From positions 434,001 to 498,000 of the forward strand of contig OZ006978.1 of assembly GCA_963931155.1 (NCBI GenBank): a stretch of 64,000 bases of DNA, in the 5' to 3' direction. This DNA is from CALXVA01 sp944392465 (lineage in GTDB: Bacteria > Bacillota > Clostridia > TANB77 > CAG-508). The notes under the pieces are model-generated. The model did not search any database, had not been told where the DNA came from, and saw only the letters and a program-made list of their open reading frames with translations. Both the position numbers and the translations under genes were made by a program. This document shows, in pieces, positions 27,143-38,800 of this stretch (position 1 is its first letter; the number at the start of each line of letters is the position of its first letter).

Positions 27143-28435
27143 TTATATATTTATATTCATTACCCCTAAAGTAATTCCATAAATTAATAAAACCATTATA
27201 ATTCCTACACAAGCACTAAATATAACTTCTGATGTTCTATGTACTTTTGATTCTACTTTGCTTGTTGCTACTAAAATTGAAAGAATTAAAGATAATGTTA
27301 TAATTACAACATTGTCTGTGATAAGCCATATAATTGTATTAGCCGCAAATGCAATTGCAGTATATCCGCTTGGTACAAACTTTTTGTTTAATCCTTTATG
27401 TTTATTAGATTTCGCTATGGCTATTAATGAAATAATGGCTATTAGAACTATAATTATTGCTGAAAAAGCTAGGTGCATAGGTGATTCTATAATGTTTTTT
27501 ATAAAGTTAAGCCCTATATCACTTATCTTGTCGAAAAACAAGAAATAAGCAACTATTATAGCATTAAGAGCTGTAATTACTACTCCACCAGCCGCTACAT
27601 CTTTTGCTATTTTTGCCTTTGGATGATATACATCCACATATAAATCTACAACAGTCTCAATTGCTGTATTACACATTTCTGCAAACAAAATTAAGATTAT
27701 TGTAAATAAAAAACATAAAAATTCAGCCCTACTTAAATCAAAAAACAAACTTATAATAACAACGCATACTGCAATTACTAATTGTATTTTTATATTTCTT
27801 TGTGTTGTAGTAGCATAAATTATTCCATCTGCCGCATTTTTCCATGCATCTATAAAGTTTGTGTTTGATGTTTTATTTTTATTTTTTTTTTCGTTTTCTT
27901 CTATTTCTTCTAATTCTTTTTTACTTTCTTCTTTTGATGTTTCCCTTTTTATGCCCAATCTTGATAATATATTCTCTTCTTTTTCTCTCATTATTTTTTT
28001 ATCGGCTTCTTCCATATGGTCATACCCCATCAAATGATAAAAGCCATGAACTACCATATATGCAAGTTCTCTTTCAAAACTGTGTCCATATTCCTCAGCT
28101 TGCTCATATACCTTAGGGATGGATATAACCACATCCCCTAAGATATCACCTTGCATATTTATATCTGTATTTTCTGCATTTTCTTTAATAAATTTATCCA
28201 ATTCTTCTTTTTCAAACATTGGAAATGAAAGCACATCTGTTGCTTTATCAATATTTCTGTATTGTTTATTTATTTTCTCTATTTCGTCTTCATTTGTTAA
28301 TGTAATGCTTATATAAATATTCGCTTTATCTAATCCCTCTGCTCTAAAACATTCATCAACAACTTCTTTAATTGTATTTTCATATTTTTCATTTTTTTCT
28401 AAATTCTTATATATAATTTCGCAATTTTCTTCCAT
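27143..28435 (-). CDS. ybeY: Fusion: YbeY endoribonuclease, DgkA-like kinase and PAP2-like domain
   Basis: 430 residues in three parts. Residues 1-165 form the YbeY rRNA-maturation RNase with the zinc site HGFYHLMGYDH. Residues about 190-315 form a diacylglycerol/undecaprenol kinase-like membrane domain (DAWKNAADGIIYA, AEMCNTAIETVVDLY). Residues about 330-428 are a membrane domain resembling PAP2 phosphatases. It has PSGYTA where PSGH is usual, and VHRTSEVIFSA in the place of the last His motif. In many Firmicutes ybeY and dgkA are adjacent genes, and kinase-PAP2 fusions are known; here all three are one frame. The PSGY change may mean the PAP2 part is inactive. Confidence 0.88.
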   Translation of the reverse strand: MEENCEIIYKNLEKNEKYENTIKEVVDECFRAEGLDKANIYISITLTNEDEIEKINKQYRNIDKATDVLSFPMFEKEELDKFIKENAENTDINMQGDILGDVVISIPKVYEQAEEYGHSFERELAYMVVHGFYHLMGYDHMEEADKKIMREKEENILSRLGIKRETSKEESKKELEEIEENEKKNKNKTSNTNFIDAWKNAADGIIYATTTQRNIKIQLVIAVCVVIISLFFDLSRAEFLCFLFTIILILFAEMCNTAIETVVDLYVDVYHPKAKIAKDVAAGGVVITALNAIIVAYFLFFDKISDIGLNFIKNIIESPMHLAFSAIIIVLIAIISLIAIAKSNKHKGLNKKFVPSGYTAIAFAANTIIWLITDNVVIITLSLILSILVATSKVESKVHRTSEVIFSACVGIIMVLLIYGITLGVMNINI

Positions 28436-28459
28436 ATCTCTTCCTTTATTATTTATAAT

Positions 28460-29698
28460 CTATACTGCCTCTCTACTTACTTTTGTTTCTCTTTTGGTAT
28501 CTTTTGCTACTTTTTTGTATTCTCCTTCCGAACTATAAGAATTATATAATTTTCTCATTACTCCAAGTTCAACTAATCTATTTTTGTAGAACTTGATAAT
28601 CTTGTAATACTTGTTTTCATTTGTATTTACTTGTTTTAAGTCATTTCTAACAAATAATATTTCTTTTTGTTTTATGTATTCATCATAATCTGTATCTTTA
28701 AGTTTTTCTACTTCTTTATAACTATCCCAGAATTTTTTAAATTCTTCTCTTTGAGCTGGTTTTTCCCAATAAATTTTTGTACTTAATAATTTTGCATTAA
28801 ATTCTTCTATTATATTCATTAATAGTGAATAAGCTTTTTCTTGTTTTCTTAATACTTTTGTATCTACTATTAGGCTTCTTGCATCATTTAATAATTTGCA
28901 ATAACATTGTTCAGCTACAACTAATGGCAAACTATGTGTAAATAATTTTCTGCTTAAGCCAAGAAGTATTGTATTTTTCTCTATAACATCATTTTGATCT
29001 AATTTTCCTACTGAAAATCTATCATAATTATCATATTCATCTAAAATTTCTTTATAGCTATCTTTTTGTTCGATTTCAAATTTGATTGGTAAAATGTTTG
29101 AAATGTATTCTTCTAGTGTTTTAAATATTTTATTATATATTTCTACTTTTTCTCCATCAGACATATTATCAGCAAGTCTAATTGAATAATGTTTTAATAA
29201 ACCTTTATATAACATTTCTGTTTCTGTACAGTAAAATACTTTATATCTTTCTACTACTTTTGGTTTTTCAGTTAAAACATTTTGATAATCAAGACCTATT
29301 AAATAAATCTGCTTTCTGTATTTGTATTCCGTATACCCTGTTTCTTTTAAGTGAGTTATCATATAATATTGTGATAATGCTTCTCTTTCAAATTCATTTG
29401 CGGTTTCGTTTTTAACCTTTTTGTATATAGTATCCATTATATGTTTATCTATAGATTCAAGATACAACGCATATGCATCATCTAATTTTTTGGTTAATAT
29501 TTCTTTTTTTTCTGCATCTTCTGCTTTGTTTAAATTTTCAAATACTTTTAATACATTATTTCTTTTTATAGCGATTAGCATACCATTTAAACCAATTTTT
29601 GTTGGTATTAGTAGTTTACTAATTGTACTAGTTAATTTTGAGAAAAATGTTCTTTCTGAATTATAAATTCTTACACTTCTTTCTTCCATTTTATCCAT
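28460..29698 (-). CDS. Unknown 412-residue protein in the yqfD-ybeY interval
   Basis: I do not recognise a family. It is predicted cytoplasmic, mostly helical and rich in Lys, Glu and Tyr. No P-loop, signal peptide or membrane segment is visible. It stands where phoH usually lies (yqfC-yqfD-phoH-ybeY), but lacks PhoH motifs such as a GPAGTGKT-type loop. The second start, ATG 29689 (MEERSVRIYN), is also possible. The spacing to its neighbours (24 and 38 nt) shows it is part of the operon. A sporulation or envelope role is only suggested by context. Confidence 0.72.
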   Translation of the reverse strand: MDKMEERSVRIYNSERTFFSKLTSTISKLLIPTKIGLNGMLIAIKRNNVLKVFENLNKAEDAEKKEILTKKLDDAYALYLESIDKHIMDTIYKKVKNETANEFEREALSQYYMITHLKETGYTEYKYRKQIYLIGLDYQNVLTEKPKVVERYKVFYCTETEMLYKGLLKHYSIRLADNMSDGEKVEIYNKIFKTLEEYISNILPIKFEIEQKDSYKEILDEYDNYDRFSVGKLDQNDVIEKNTILLGLSRKLFTHSLPLVVAEQCYCKLLNDARSLIVDTKVLRKQEKAYSLLMNIIEEFNAKLLSTKIYWEKPAQREEFKKFWDSYKEVEKLKDTDYDEYIKQKEILFVRNDLKQVNTNENKYYKIIKFYKNRLVELGVMRKLYNSYSSEGEYKKVAKDTKRETKVSREAV

Positions 29699-29736
29699 CC
29701 TTTCTCTTCATTTGTTTGTTTCTTAATATAATTATT

Positions 29737-30919
29737 TTAAAAAACTATTTTTTCTTCTATACCTAACTGTTCTTTTACTTCATAAATGAGTTCTACTTCT
29801 ATATAATCTTTGTCTGTTCTTACATTTATTTTTTTATCTGTTATTTCTTTATTTTCTACTTCTTTTTTTAGTTCTTCTTCGGCTTTTTCTATTGCTATTT
29901 GTTTAGACTCTTCAACACTATGAATAACAGGTGTTTCATTATATTCTTTATATTCATATTTTATAATTTCAATTGGTAAATAGAAATTTGAAAATAATTT
30001 TAATTTTTCTGTCGTTTCTATTGTATCATATTTTTTGAATTTTGGAATACTTTTATTAAAATTTATTTGAAAATTATTTATCTTTACGGAATATTTATTC
30101 TCATGGTTTCCAGTTTCTTCTTTTTTTGTTTCTTTATAATAAACTTTTTGAGTATTTTTATGCCAAACCTTTGCCTCAACATCGCCTATAGAGTGAACAT
30201 ACTGCCTTCCAGTATATTTTCCCTCCATATACCCTGCAATTAGCACATCACCTTTTTTTACAACGTCCCCCTCTTTAACTAGGGGAGTACCGTTTCCAGC
30301 ACTTATTTTTGTTATTACTCCATCACTATCTGCAACAATATTACAGTATTCATCTTCATCTATAATTTCAGGCTTAATATCCGCTTCTTCTATTTTAATT
30401 ATTACATTAGTTCCTTTAATTTCTATACCAACCCATGCAATATCATCTCTCTCTAATCTTATTTTATTTATAACTTCTTTTGTGTCCACACTATTTTTTA
30501 GTGCACCTATTTTCAACCCTTCCTGCTCTGCCAATAATATTATTTCATCTTTAGAAATATTCTCACTACTCTGCACTTCAATGTTCCACACAAAATGAGA
30601 TAAACTAAATATAAGTAAAAAAATTAAAAGTATTAAAATTAAAAATATTTTTCTTTTTTTGTATTTTCTTACAACAAAAGGCAATCCAATCTTGTTTTGT
30701 ATTTTAACTCTACACTTTGTTTTTCTAGCAATTCCTTTCAGTCTCTTAAACTCCTTTTTATCAATATTTGCTATTAATGTTATATTATCTTTTCTTTCTA
30801 AATTCCATAAAACAATTTTCCTATTAGAGCATAAATTAATAAATCTCTCAATATAATATCCCTCTACCACAATTCTTACATAACCGATTACAATATTGTA
30901 GCATACTATTTAAGCCCAT
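29737..30919 (-). CDS. yqfD: Sporulation protein YqfD; +1 shift at CGG codon 12
   Basis: Mother-cell sporulation membrane protein (SpoIV-like YqfD family), about 393 residues with the shift. The true start is ATG 30919, directly after the yqfC stop codon and preceded by GAGGAGGAG. It reads MGLNSMLQYCN and then CGG (30886-30884). Skipping the C gives N-GYVRIVVEGYYIERFINLC, the standard YqfD opening. Without the shift the body has only a GTG start at 30870, with no ribosome site, and loses the N-terminal helix. A membrane segment lies at about 90-112 (IFLILILLIFLLIFSLSHF), and the GTPLVKEGDVVKKGDVLIAG block of the extracytoplasmic part follows. Confidence 0.88.
30884..30886 (-). other. CGG frame-change site 3 (yqfD)
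   Basis: Context TATTGTAAT-CGG-TTATGTAAG. Codon 12 after the ATG with the strong ribosome site. Skipping C makes GGT (Gly) and enters the YqfD frame; staying in frame gives NRLCKNCG and a short dead end. Confidence 0.78.
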
Positions 30920-31210
30920 TTACTCCTCCTCATTATCATCTAATGTGCTTTCAAAATCAATTCCATAAATTTTTCCCGTAATAATTAAATCATCTGTATT
31001 CATTTCTTCTAAATTCAGATTAAATCCATTAATATTTATAATTCCTATATACGTATTTAACCTAACAAAATAATCTTGATATTCCAATATTCCTTTATGA
31101 TTTTCCACCAAAACTTTTTCGAACCCCATTATAGTAATTTTAGGATTATTTGTACTTAGCTCTGTAGGTATTTCAAGAATTTCATCTATCTTTCTAGGCT
31201 TTCTTCTCAC
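30920..31210 (-). CDS. yqfC: Sporulation protein YqfC
   Basis: 96-residue member of the YabP/YqfC family, expressed in the mother cell under sigma-E in Bacillus. The core ITIMGFEKVLVENHKGILEY and IINGFNLNLEEMNTDDLIITGKIYGIDF pattern is typical: small beta-rich units with a conserved GxxxxLxIxxL-like end. It lies directly upstream of yqfD, with the stop TAA next to the yqfD ATG. Together the pair shows that this organism comes from an endospore-forming lineage. Confidence 0.92.
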   Translation of the reverse strand: MRRKPRKIDEILEIPTELSTNNPKITIMGFEKVLVENHKGILEYQDYFVRLNTYIGIININGFNLNLEEMNTDDLIITGKIYGIDFESTLDDNEEE

Positions 31211-31230
31211 ACAACCACCTCATTTTTTTA

Positions 31231-31327
31231 CAAAAGGAGACGGGCTTATTTTGTAAATTTTACTTGCCAAATAAAACCAATCTCTTTTGCCCGTTTGTGC
31301 CAACGGGGTCTGCCCCCCAATGGCGCA
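31231..31327. repeat. Family A/B repeat mixture between pdaA-like gene and yqfC
   Basis: A degenerate family A unit (GGAGACGGGCTTATTTTG) and a family B unit (TGCCAACGGGGTCTGCCCCC ... AATGGCGCA). Intergenic, with no gene. Confidence 0.5.
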
Positions 31328-32173
31328 TTATGCTTCGAATTCGTCTAAGCTTTTAAATTCATACCCCATGTTTTTTATTTCTTTTATGCAACTATCTAAT
31401 ATATTGCAATTATCTTTTGAAGTACTATGTAATAACATTACTTCTCCATTATGTACATTCTCCAATATCTTTTCTTTGCCGTATTCTTCTCTTCCTTGTT
31501 TATTCTCATCCCAATCATCATACGCAAAAGACCACATTACTGTTGTATAGCCTAAAGTATTTGTGTATTCAACTGTTCTTTCGCTAAACTCTCCCTTAGG
31601 TGGTCTTATATATTTCATTTCATAACCAAATTTATCATATACAGCTGTATGTAACTCCATTACATCTTCTTTTATTTCTTCATTACTTGACTCTGGCATA
31701 CAAATATGATCTGCTGTATGGTTTCCTACTATATGTCCCTCATCTATCATTCTTTTTACTGTATCATCTGCAGTATTTAAATAATGACCTGTTATGAAAA
31801 ACGTAGCTTTTACATTATTTTGCTTTAGAACCTCTAATATTTTTTCTGTGTATCCTGCTTCATAACCACAGTCAAAGGTTAAATATACATATGGATTATT
31901 ACTGTTTCCCATGCATATTCCATTAGTCTCTTTTATAATTCTTTCATTTTCACTCCCCAAATCGGGCTGAGCATGGTCTTTTCCTCTTTTTATACCCCAT
32001 TCTATTTTTTTATTACTTAAACTAGTATTTGCACTTGTTTGAATAGTTTTTTGAAGCACATTATTTGAAGTATTCTTTTCATATTCGCTCATATTTATTA
32101 CAGAAAAAGAAAAGATAAACATTAAAGAAAGCGTAAAAAAAGTAGTAAGCTTTTTGATTTTTGTTTTATCCAT
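31328..32173 (-). CDS. pdaA: Polysaccharide (peptidoglycan) deacetylase, PdaA-like
   Basis: 281 residues with an N-terminal lysine-rich tail and signal/anchor (about 10-28), then a NodB-type CE4 deacetylase. YLTFDCGYEAGY holds the catalytic and metal Asp, IVGNHTADH gives the HxxxH zinc ligands, YIRPPKGEF is motif 3, and GEVMLLHSTS carries the last histidine. The IKWGIKRGKDHAQPDLG-like start of the domain and the TFDCGYE wording match PdaA, which makes muramic-delta-lactam in the spore cortex, and the sporulation genes next door agree. Start 32173 chosen because GGAGG is 8 nt upstream. Confidence 0.88.
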   Translation of the reverse strand: MDKTKIKKLTTFFTLSLMFIFSFSVINMSEYEKNTSNNVLQKTIQTSANTSLSNKKIEWGIKRGKDHAQPDLGSENERIIKETNGICMGNSNNPYVYLTFDCGYEAGYTEKILEVLKQNNVKATFFITGHYLNTADDTVKRMIDEGHIVGNHTADHICMPESSNEEIKEDVMELHTAVYDKFGYEMKYIRPPKGEFSERTVEYTNTLGYTTVMWSFAYDDWDENKQGREEYGKEKILENVHNGEVMLLHSTSKDNCNILDSCIKEIKNMGYEFKSLDEFEA

Positions 32174-32310
32174 ATAAATCATCCTCCAAGCCTTTACTAC
32201 TTTAATTGTATTCGTATTAAATTAATTTATGCTTATGTATGTGCTATGTTGTGGTGTAAAAAGATTAACAATAGAATTTTACTTCACCTACCCCATAGAA
32301 ATTTTTCCAT

Positions 32311-32580
32311 TCAGCGTATTCCCCCTTTTCTAGCAACATCAAAGAAATATCCTGCTCCTCTTTCAACTACAGTTTTAAATATTGCAATTTCGTCATCAGT
32401 AAAATGTCCATCTTGTTTTACTATATTATAACTTGGCAATTCAAATATGATCGTATCAAACCCATATTCCATTGGTCGTTCAAAACAAACAATAAGATAT
32501 TCTTCTCCGTTTTCTTTTTTACGAATATCAGAAGACACAACTAAAGTTCCATCAGCATAAGTAACAAATTCATGCATCAT
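32311..32580 (-). CDS. Unknown 89-residue protein
   Basis: Not recognised. It is small, with beta-strand-rich N- and middle parts (ADGTLVVSSDIRKK, EYLIVCFERP, FDTIIFELPSY), an acidic helix (FTDDEIAIFKTVVERGAG) and a C-terminal DVARKGG. No membrane segment and no metal motif. AAGGAGAG lies about 11 nt upstream. It stands alone between the deacetylase and the terminator of the giant gene. The even composition and good codon use support a real gene. Confidence 0.65.
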   Translation of the reverse strand: MMHEFVTYADGTLVVSSDIRKKENGEEYLIVCFERPMEYGFDTIIFELPSYNIVKQDGHFTDDEIAIFKTVVERGAGYFFDVARKGGIR

Positions 32581-32766
32581 CTACAATCACTCTCCTTCTT
32601 TAATTATCGTTTCATATATTAGTGGTATTCTAGTTTTCTATGAATTTTTTTAATTATTTTATATGTATTATTAGTATAGCATAAAATTACTAAATTTACT
32701 ATATTTTTATTTTGCAATTTTTAGTAATGTGCAAATTTAAATTTACATTTTTCTTTTATGTATTAT

Positions 32767-32808
32767 TAAAAAAAGTAGCAAACAGGAATGATATTTCCCA
32801 TTTGCTAA
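32767..32808 (-). terminator. Terminator of giant surface gene 1
   Basis: TAGCAAATGGGAAATATC pairs with ATTCCTGTTTGCTA and is followed by a TTTTTTT run on the minus strand, 8 nt after the stop codon. A textbook rho-independent terminator. Confidence 0.85.
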
Positions 32809-32815
32809 ATTACAG

Positions 32816-35800
32816 TTATTTTTTCTTTTTTGTATTATTTTTTATGACTATTTTTCTTAAAACAACTAATGCTATTACTGCTACAACTATTATTGCAATT
32901 ACTATTATTGCTCCGTTTGTTTGAGACTTTATTTCTTCTTTTGCATTATATCCGTATATCCCTTCTAGGCCGTTTCGCATTATTTTTTCTGTTTCTGATA
33001 CTGGTGTTTCATCGCTTCCTTCTAGTATCTCGTTTTCGCTGTATACTTCGTACTTTCCTGTTCCTGAGTTATATACAGTTATGTAATCGTTATCTATGGT
33101 TGGAGTTATTTCATTGGTTGTGTTACCATTGCCATTTGTATTGATTGCTTTTTCTATTGGCAATTCTGCAAGTTTTTGTTCTAGTTCTTTGCTTTTTGCA
33201 TATTCTTGTTTCTTTTCTTCGTAATCATTCCATATATTTTCTATGCTTCCTTCAATATATTCTGTTAATCCTTCATCTGCTTTTTCATTATTCTCATATA
33301 CTACTTCTCCACTTACATAATTGAATACTATTACTTTTCCAGTATTATATAACACCATTACTTCTGTTTTTTCTTCATCTATATTTTGTACTATTTGTTT
33401 TATATTTCTTGTTAAGAAATTGTCTGGGTATTTTAGCATTTCTTTTAAGTCTACCAATTCTCCCGATGTATTTAATATTGTTTGGTATTCTTTATTATTG
33501 TAATTATCTGTTATGCTATTATCTATTTTCATATCTAGTGAATTTGAAAGTGCTGATAGTTTTCCGCTTCTTACATTATATACTTGCAGTTTTATATTTC
33601 CATTTATTTTACTGTATGTTCCGTAAACCTCTATTGTGTTTCCTTTATATTCGTATATCTGAAGTGGCTTTGGTGTTTGTTCTAAGTATGTTTCTTTATC
33701 TTGTTTTAGATAAGTTTGTGAAGTATTTGCATTATTACTTAGATCCATCTCTCCACTTTCCACAATTTCACCTGTTGCAATGTTTATAATTGTGCCATCA
33801 CTTCTTAAAGCATATCCTTCATATACATTTACATATTCGCCTTGTTGTAGCTCTCCATTAATATATAAATTTGTTCCAAGTAAATATGCATTGTTTTCTC
33901 CTACTAAGCTTGCTTCACTTCTTACATCATTTGGTGTTATCGTTATACTTTTCTCATCTTTTCCATTGCTTAGTTTTATCTCTATTGTGTCCATGAAATT
34001 GTATTTGAATGTATATGTTTGATTTGTGCTATTACTTAACTCTACGGTTTCTTGTTCTTGTCCGTTTATATAATAAGTGAATGATGTTAATGAGCTTGGA
34101 TTTTCTGTGTTTTGTTCTAGCTGTTGTTCCTTACTGTTTATAGTATTTATTTCTGCATTATATTCATCTATTATTCTATTAAAATCTATATTTATTTCAT
34201 TTACTGAGATTGGATAAAATGTATAATTTGGTAGTGTTAATGTATTTTCAGTTTCCATACTGCTTTGAGCTGTTATATCATTCTGTATCGTATCATTATT
34301 TTTATTATCATTTCCTTTATTACCTTCATTTAATAAGTTTATATCTGTAATTTCTGGGTCTGTTGGCAAATCTACTCCTGTTTGTAATTCTGGTTTATAT
34401 ATCCAATTATCTTTTATCTTTGGATATTTTCCTTCTACTAAGCTTTCATAATTCCAATATGTAGTTCCTAATCCAATTTTGCTTGAATATGTGTTTTTAT
34501 TCTCTAAATCTACTCTAACTAAATGTTGGCTAACATATATGTTATCATTTGTGCTATAAACATAATTACCATTTAGTTTGCTATATTTGTATACATATGA
34601 ATTTTGAATACAATCATTTTCGTCTGGTCTTCCACCTATTAATAATGATCCAGTCGATATATTTTCACTTGTTATATCTGCTTGTACGTAATTATTGTAA
34701 TAAAATAATCTATCTCTATTTATTTCTTTTAATATATTTCCTATTAATCCTCCTGATTTTGAAGGAGCTATTACAGAACTATTCAATACTATAGTATTAT
34801 CTATTTGTATAATATTTCTTGAAGCTGTCATATTTAAATTATCTGCCAAACCTATTATTGCTCCTGCAGTATTTGAATTCGCTTTAACGTTTACTCTTAA
34901 ATAAACATATTCAACAACACTATTATTACTATCCGTAGCACCCAAAGCACCTCCCACATTATAATTTCCTTCAATAGAAAGATTATCTACATAACCATAT
35001 CTCATACTAACACTTCCACTATTAGAACCTATAATCCCTCCTACATCAACAGCATTGCCAATTATTTTTGAATTAATAACTTGAAAATAATATAAATTTT
35101 CCCAGTAAAGTCGACCTAATATTCCTCCTACATACCAAGAATTTGTTGATGGTGCATTTATTGTACTATTCATGAATACTGAATATCTAAGTTTTCCATT
35201 TCTTGAATAACCTGATATGCCTCCTATATAATTGCCACTTCCATTTATTGTTGCCCCGTCTACTGTTAAATAGTTTCTAGTATATGTTCCAGCAGTATCC
35301 GCATAAAACTCTCCTGCTATTCCTCCAACATATGAATTCCCTGTTATAATATTTTCACCGCTTACATTTGCGTACTCTAATTTTCCAAAATTCAAATAAC
35401 CATATATTCCGCCCACGTAATTATTGCCTTTTATATTTAAATCAGTCAAGTTTAAATTAGTAGTTTCTATTGTATTACCACTTTGGTATCCTATTAAACC
35501 TCCTACATAATTATCTGTGGATTCAACTATTATATTTTTTTCTTCAATATTATTGAAAAAGGTATCTATTCCTATTTTAATGTAGCCGATAAATCCTCCA
35601 GCATAGGTTTTTCCTTTTATATTTATATCTTTTATATTTATATTTTCAATATTTCCTGATGTTACTCCTCCAATTATACCGACGTAGTTTATTTTTTCCC
35701 CATCCACAGTAATTTCCTCAAATTCCAGGTTGGATAAATTTCCATTATTACTTGCTATAACTCCTAAATAATCTCCTGATGTTTTTTTATTGATTATTGT

Positions 35801-38800
35801 AATATTTTTAAAGCCGATATTCTTCATTTCCGTCTTAATGTTATTTATTAACCCTTTATTGTTGTTATTATATTCTAATGTTATATTTTTAAGCATATGA
35901 ATTTTATTATCTGATTCTAATCTATTTACTGTTATATTATTTTTTACATTTGTCTTTCCTTTAAAGTCTATATCTGCCATTAATTTATAATTTTGATATG
36001 TTCCTTCTTCTATCCCTTGCCAATCTTCATATGTATATATTTCTTTATAGAATTGTACAGGTATTTCTATTTGTACTTCTTTTGTTTGTTCTTCTTTTTG
36101 ATTACCTATCTTATATTTTATTCCTGTTAATTTATAGCTGTCATAGTATCTTGTTGGAGTTGCTTTTACTGTAATACTCGTTATTCCATTTTGTGTTACG
36201 TTTCTTGTTACAGCAGTAACTTTCATATCTTCTATTTCTATTCCTGTTATTTCTACTTGCATTGAATTTTTTATTCTTATTGTTATTTCTGCCTCTGTTG
36301 TATTTGGCTTTGTTACTTCAATGTTTTCTACTTCTAAGTTTACACTTTCTTTTCCGCTTTCTGTTAAAAGTATATCTCCTTGATTTGGCAATATCTCTGT
36401 TCTTTCAGTATTATACAGTTTTGGCAATATTCCTTCTTCTTTTTGGTCATAATCATAACTTTCTCCCAAGTTTAAGTTTAGCACTTCTTCTGTACTCAAC
36501 AAGGTAGCTCCTTTGGTTTCTTCTCTTACATATCCATTTAATAATTGATTTATATAAGCATAGTTATTTATTGTACCACTATTACTTCCTACTATTCTAT
36601 TCATTCCTTCTAGTCCTGATGTTGTATATATATTTCCTATACTTAAATTGTTAGATATATTAGTTAAGTCGTTTTCTGAATATGAGCCTATTATTCCGCC
36701 TATATTATTATTTGTAGCTGATATATCTACTTTTGCATAACAATTTTCTATTATAGTTGTACCTGTAGTTCCAACAATTCCACCTACATTTATATTAACA
36801 GAATTTATTTTACCTTCTGCATAACAATTTTTTATTGTATTAACATTATTTCCTAATCCCACTATTCCTCCTATAGCAGAATCTACTCCTTTAGAATCTT
36901 TTATACTTTCCCCTTGTACATAACAATTTTCTACAATTGTATCAGCTATTCCTCCTGCTATTCCTCCTACATAAATACTTTTCTGTGATTCTTCTGTAGT
37001 TATCTCAATATTTTTCACAGAACTGTTCAATATTGTACATGAAGAAAAAGCATATCTTACAATTCCTCCTACATATCCATCTCCTCTTTTAATTATTTTT
37101 ACATCTGACATATGCACATTGTTAATCGTAGCTCCACTTTCCATATTTTGTAACATTCCACCCAAAGTAGTTGTTTCTTGATTAAAATTATATATATATA
37201 TATTCTTTAAATCACCATAAAAATATCTTATTAGTGGTACATTATTGGTTAAATTAATATTTGAGATACTATGGTTATTTCCATTTAAAATACCTTTAAA
37301 TGTATTTATAGATATAGTATTTCCTTCATTTACAAAGTTTAAATTTTCCATAAGCATATAATTTTCTGTTGGTGATTCTGCTATTTTTTTCCAATCAGTT
37401 ACATTCCATATTTCTTTATATAAATCTACATTTATTACTCTTTCTCCTTCTTCATATTCTCTTTTATATGTACTTCCATATGCTCCTTTTGTACTTATAC
37501 TTAAAACATTATAACCAGATACACAAATTGTCGGATTTTTTAATTCCGCTATTACTGTGCTTTTTTTATTGCTATACTTTTGAGATAATATTTCCACATC
37601 TAAATTTGCTATTTTAATATTATCTATTGTTTCAGCTGATGGGTTATTCACACTAAATTCTACTTTTACAGTATTTGTTCCTTGCTCTAATATTGTAGTT
37701 GATAATATATCTGGTAAATCTGCATCTCTTACTTCTGGTAATTCTATATATTCTTGAGTTGGCATACATTCCGACATTTTCACATGAGGATAATATCCTT
37801 CATTAACTAATTCATCTACAATAAAGGCTCCATCTTTATTTATTATTTGATTTTGAAATGTTGCATCCCAAAGTGATAACATATTTCCCTTTGTTTCCAA
37901 TTCGCTAGTAAATATTTCATCTGCAAAGTAGTAGTTGTTATATACTTTTTTTGATATTTTTTTATACACATTTGGTCCATATGAGAAATCTTTTTTATTT
38001 TCACCTACGCCAACTGAATATATATTTTGTATAGTAGCATTATCATAATTAACTATACACATATTAGCTTGATTACTATTCCCGCCATATACTAAATCAG
38101 CATTAACTAAAGAATATACATTCTCCACAATAGCATTTTCATAATTAAAACAAACCATAGTACTACTATCAGTTGTACTTGATTGATTTAAAACTTTTAT
38201 ATTTTGTCCACACACATATCCGTTGCGTACTACTCCAAAATTGTTATATGTAACTAAATACACATTAATTTCTGAATAAAGTGGCACTTTCAAATTAATA
38301 ACAAAGTTTTCAATTATCCCATAATTTCTACCAGTCATTGGCTTTACTTCACTATTTCTTTGCATTGAAGATTCTAATATATTAATTTGGATATTTCTTA
38401 TTATTCCATAGTTGTAAGAAACTATTCCATTTATGTTACCTTCTACTTCATTGTTAATTTTCATATCAAAAACTAAGTTTTCTATAACTCCATTTTCTCC
38501 AATATATGCAAAAGTTGCACCTGGTCTACTTATATAATCTCTTAATATAGTATTTCCATTAAAATTTATTTTTCCATAAAAATACATGTTAGAATTCCCA
38601 AAACTATAAGATGTACTACTTCCTCCTAATAATTCTAAATCATTCAACACTATGTATTCTCCATATGGTTGTATTGTTAGAAAATCATTTAAATTCAATA
38701 TTCCTTTTACTTCTTTTGAATTTTCCGTTGTAAAATCTTGTGAGTCTAGCTCATAAAATCTTTCTCCTATTTTTACCAAAAGCTCTATTTTATAGTTTGT

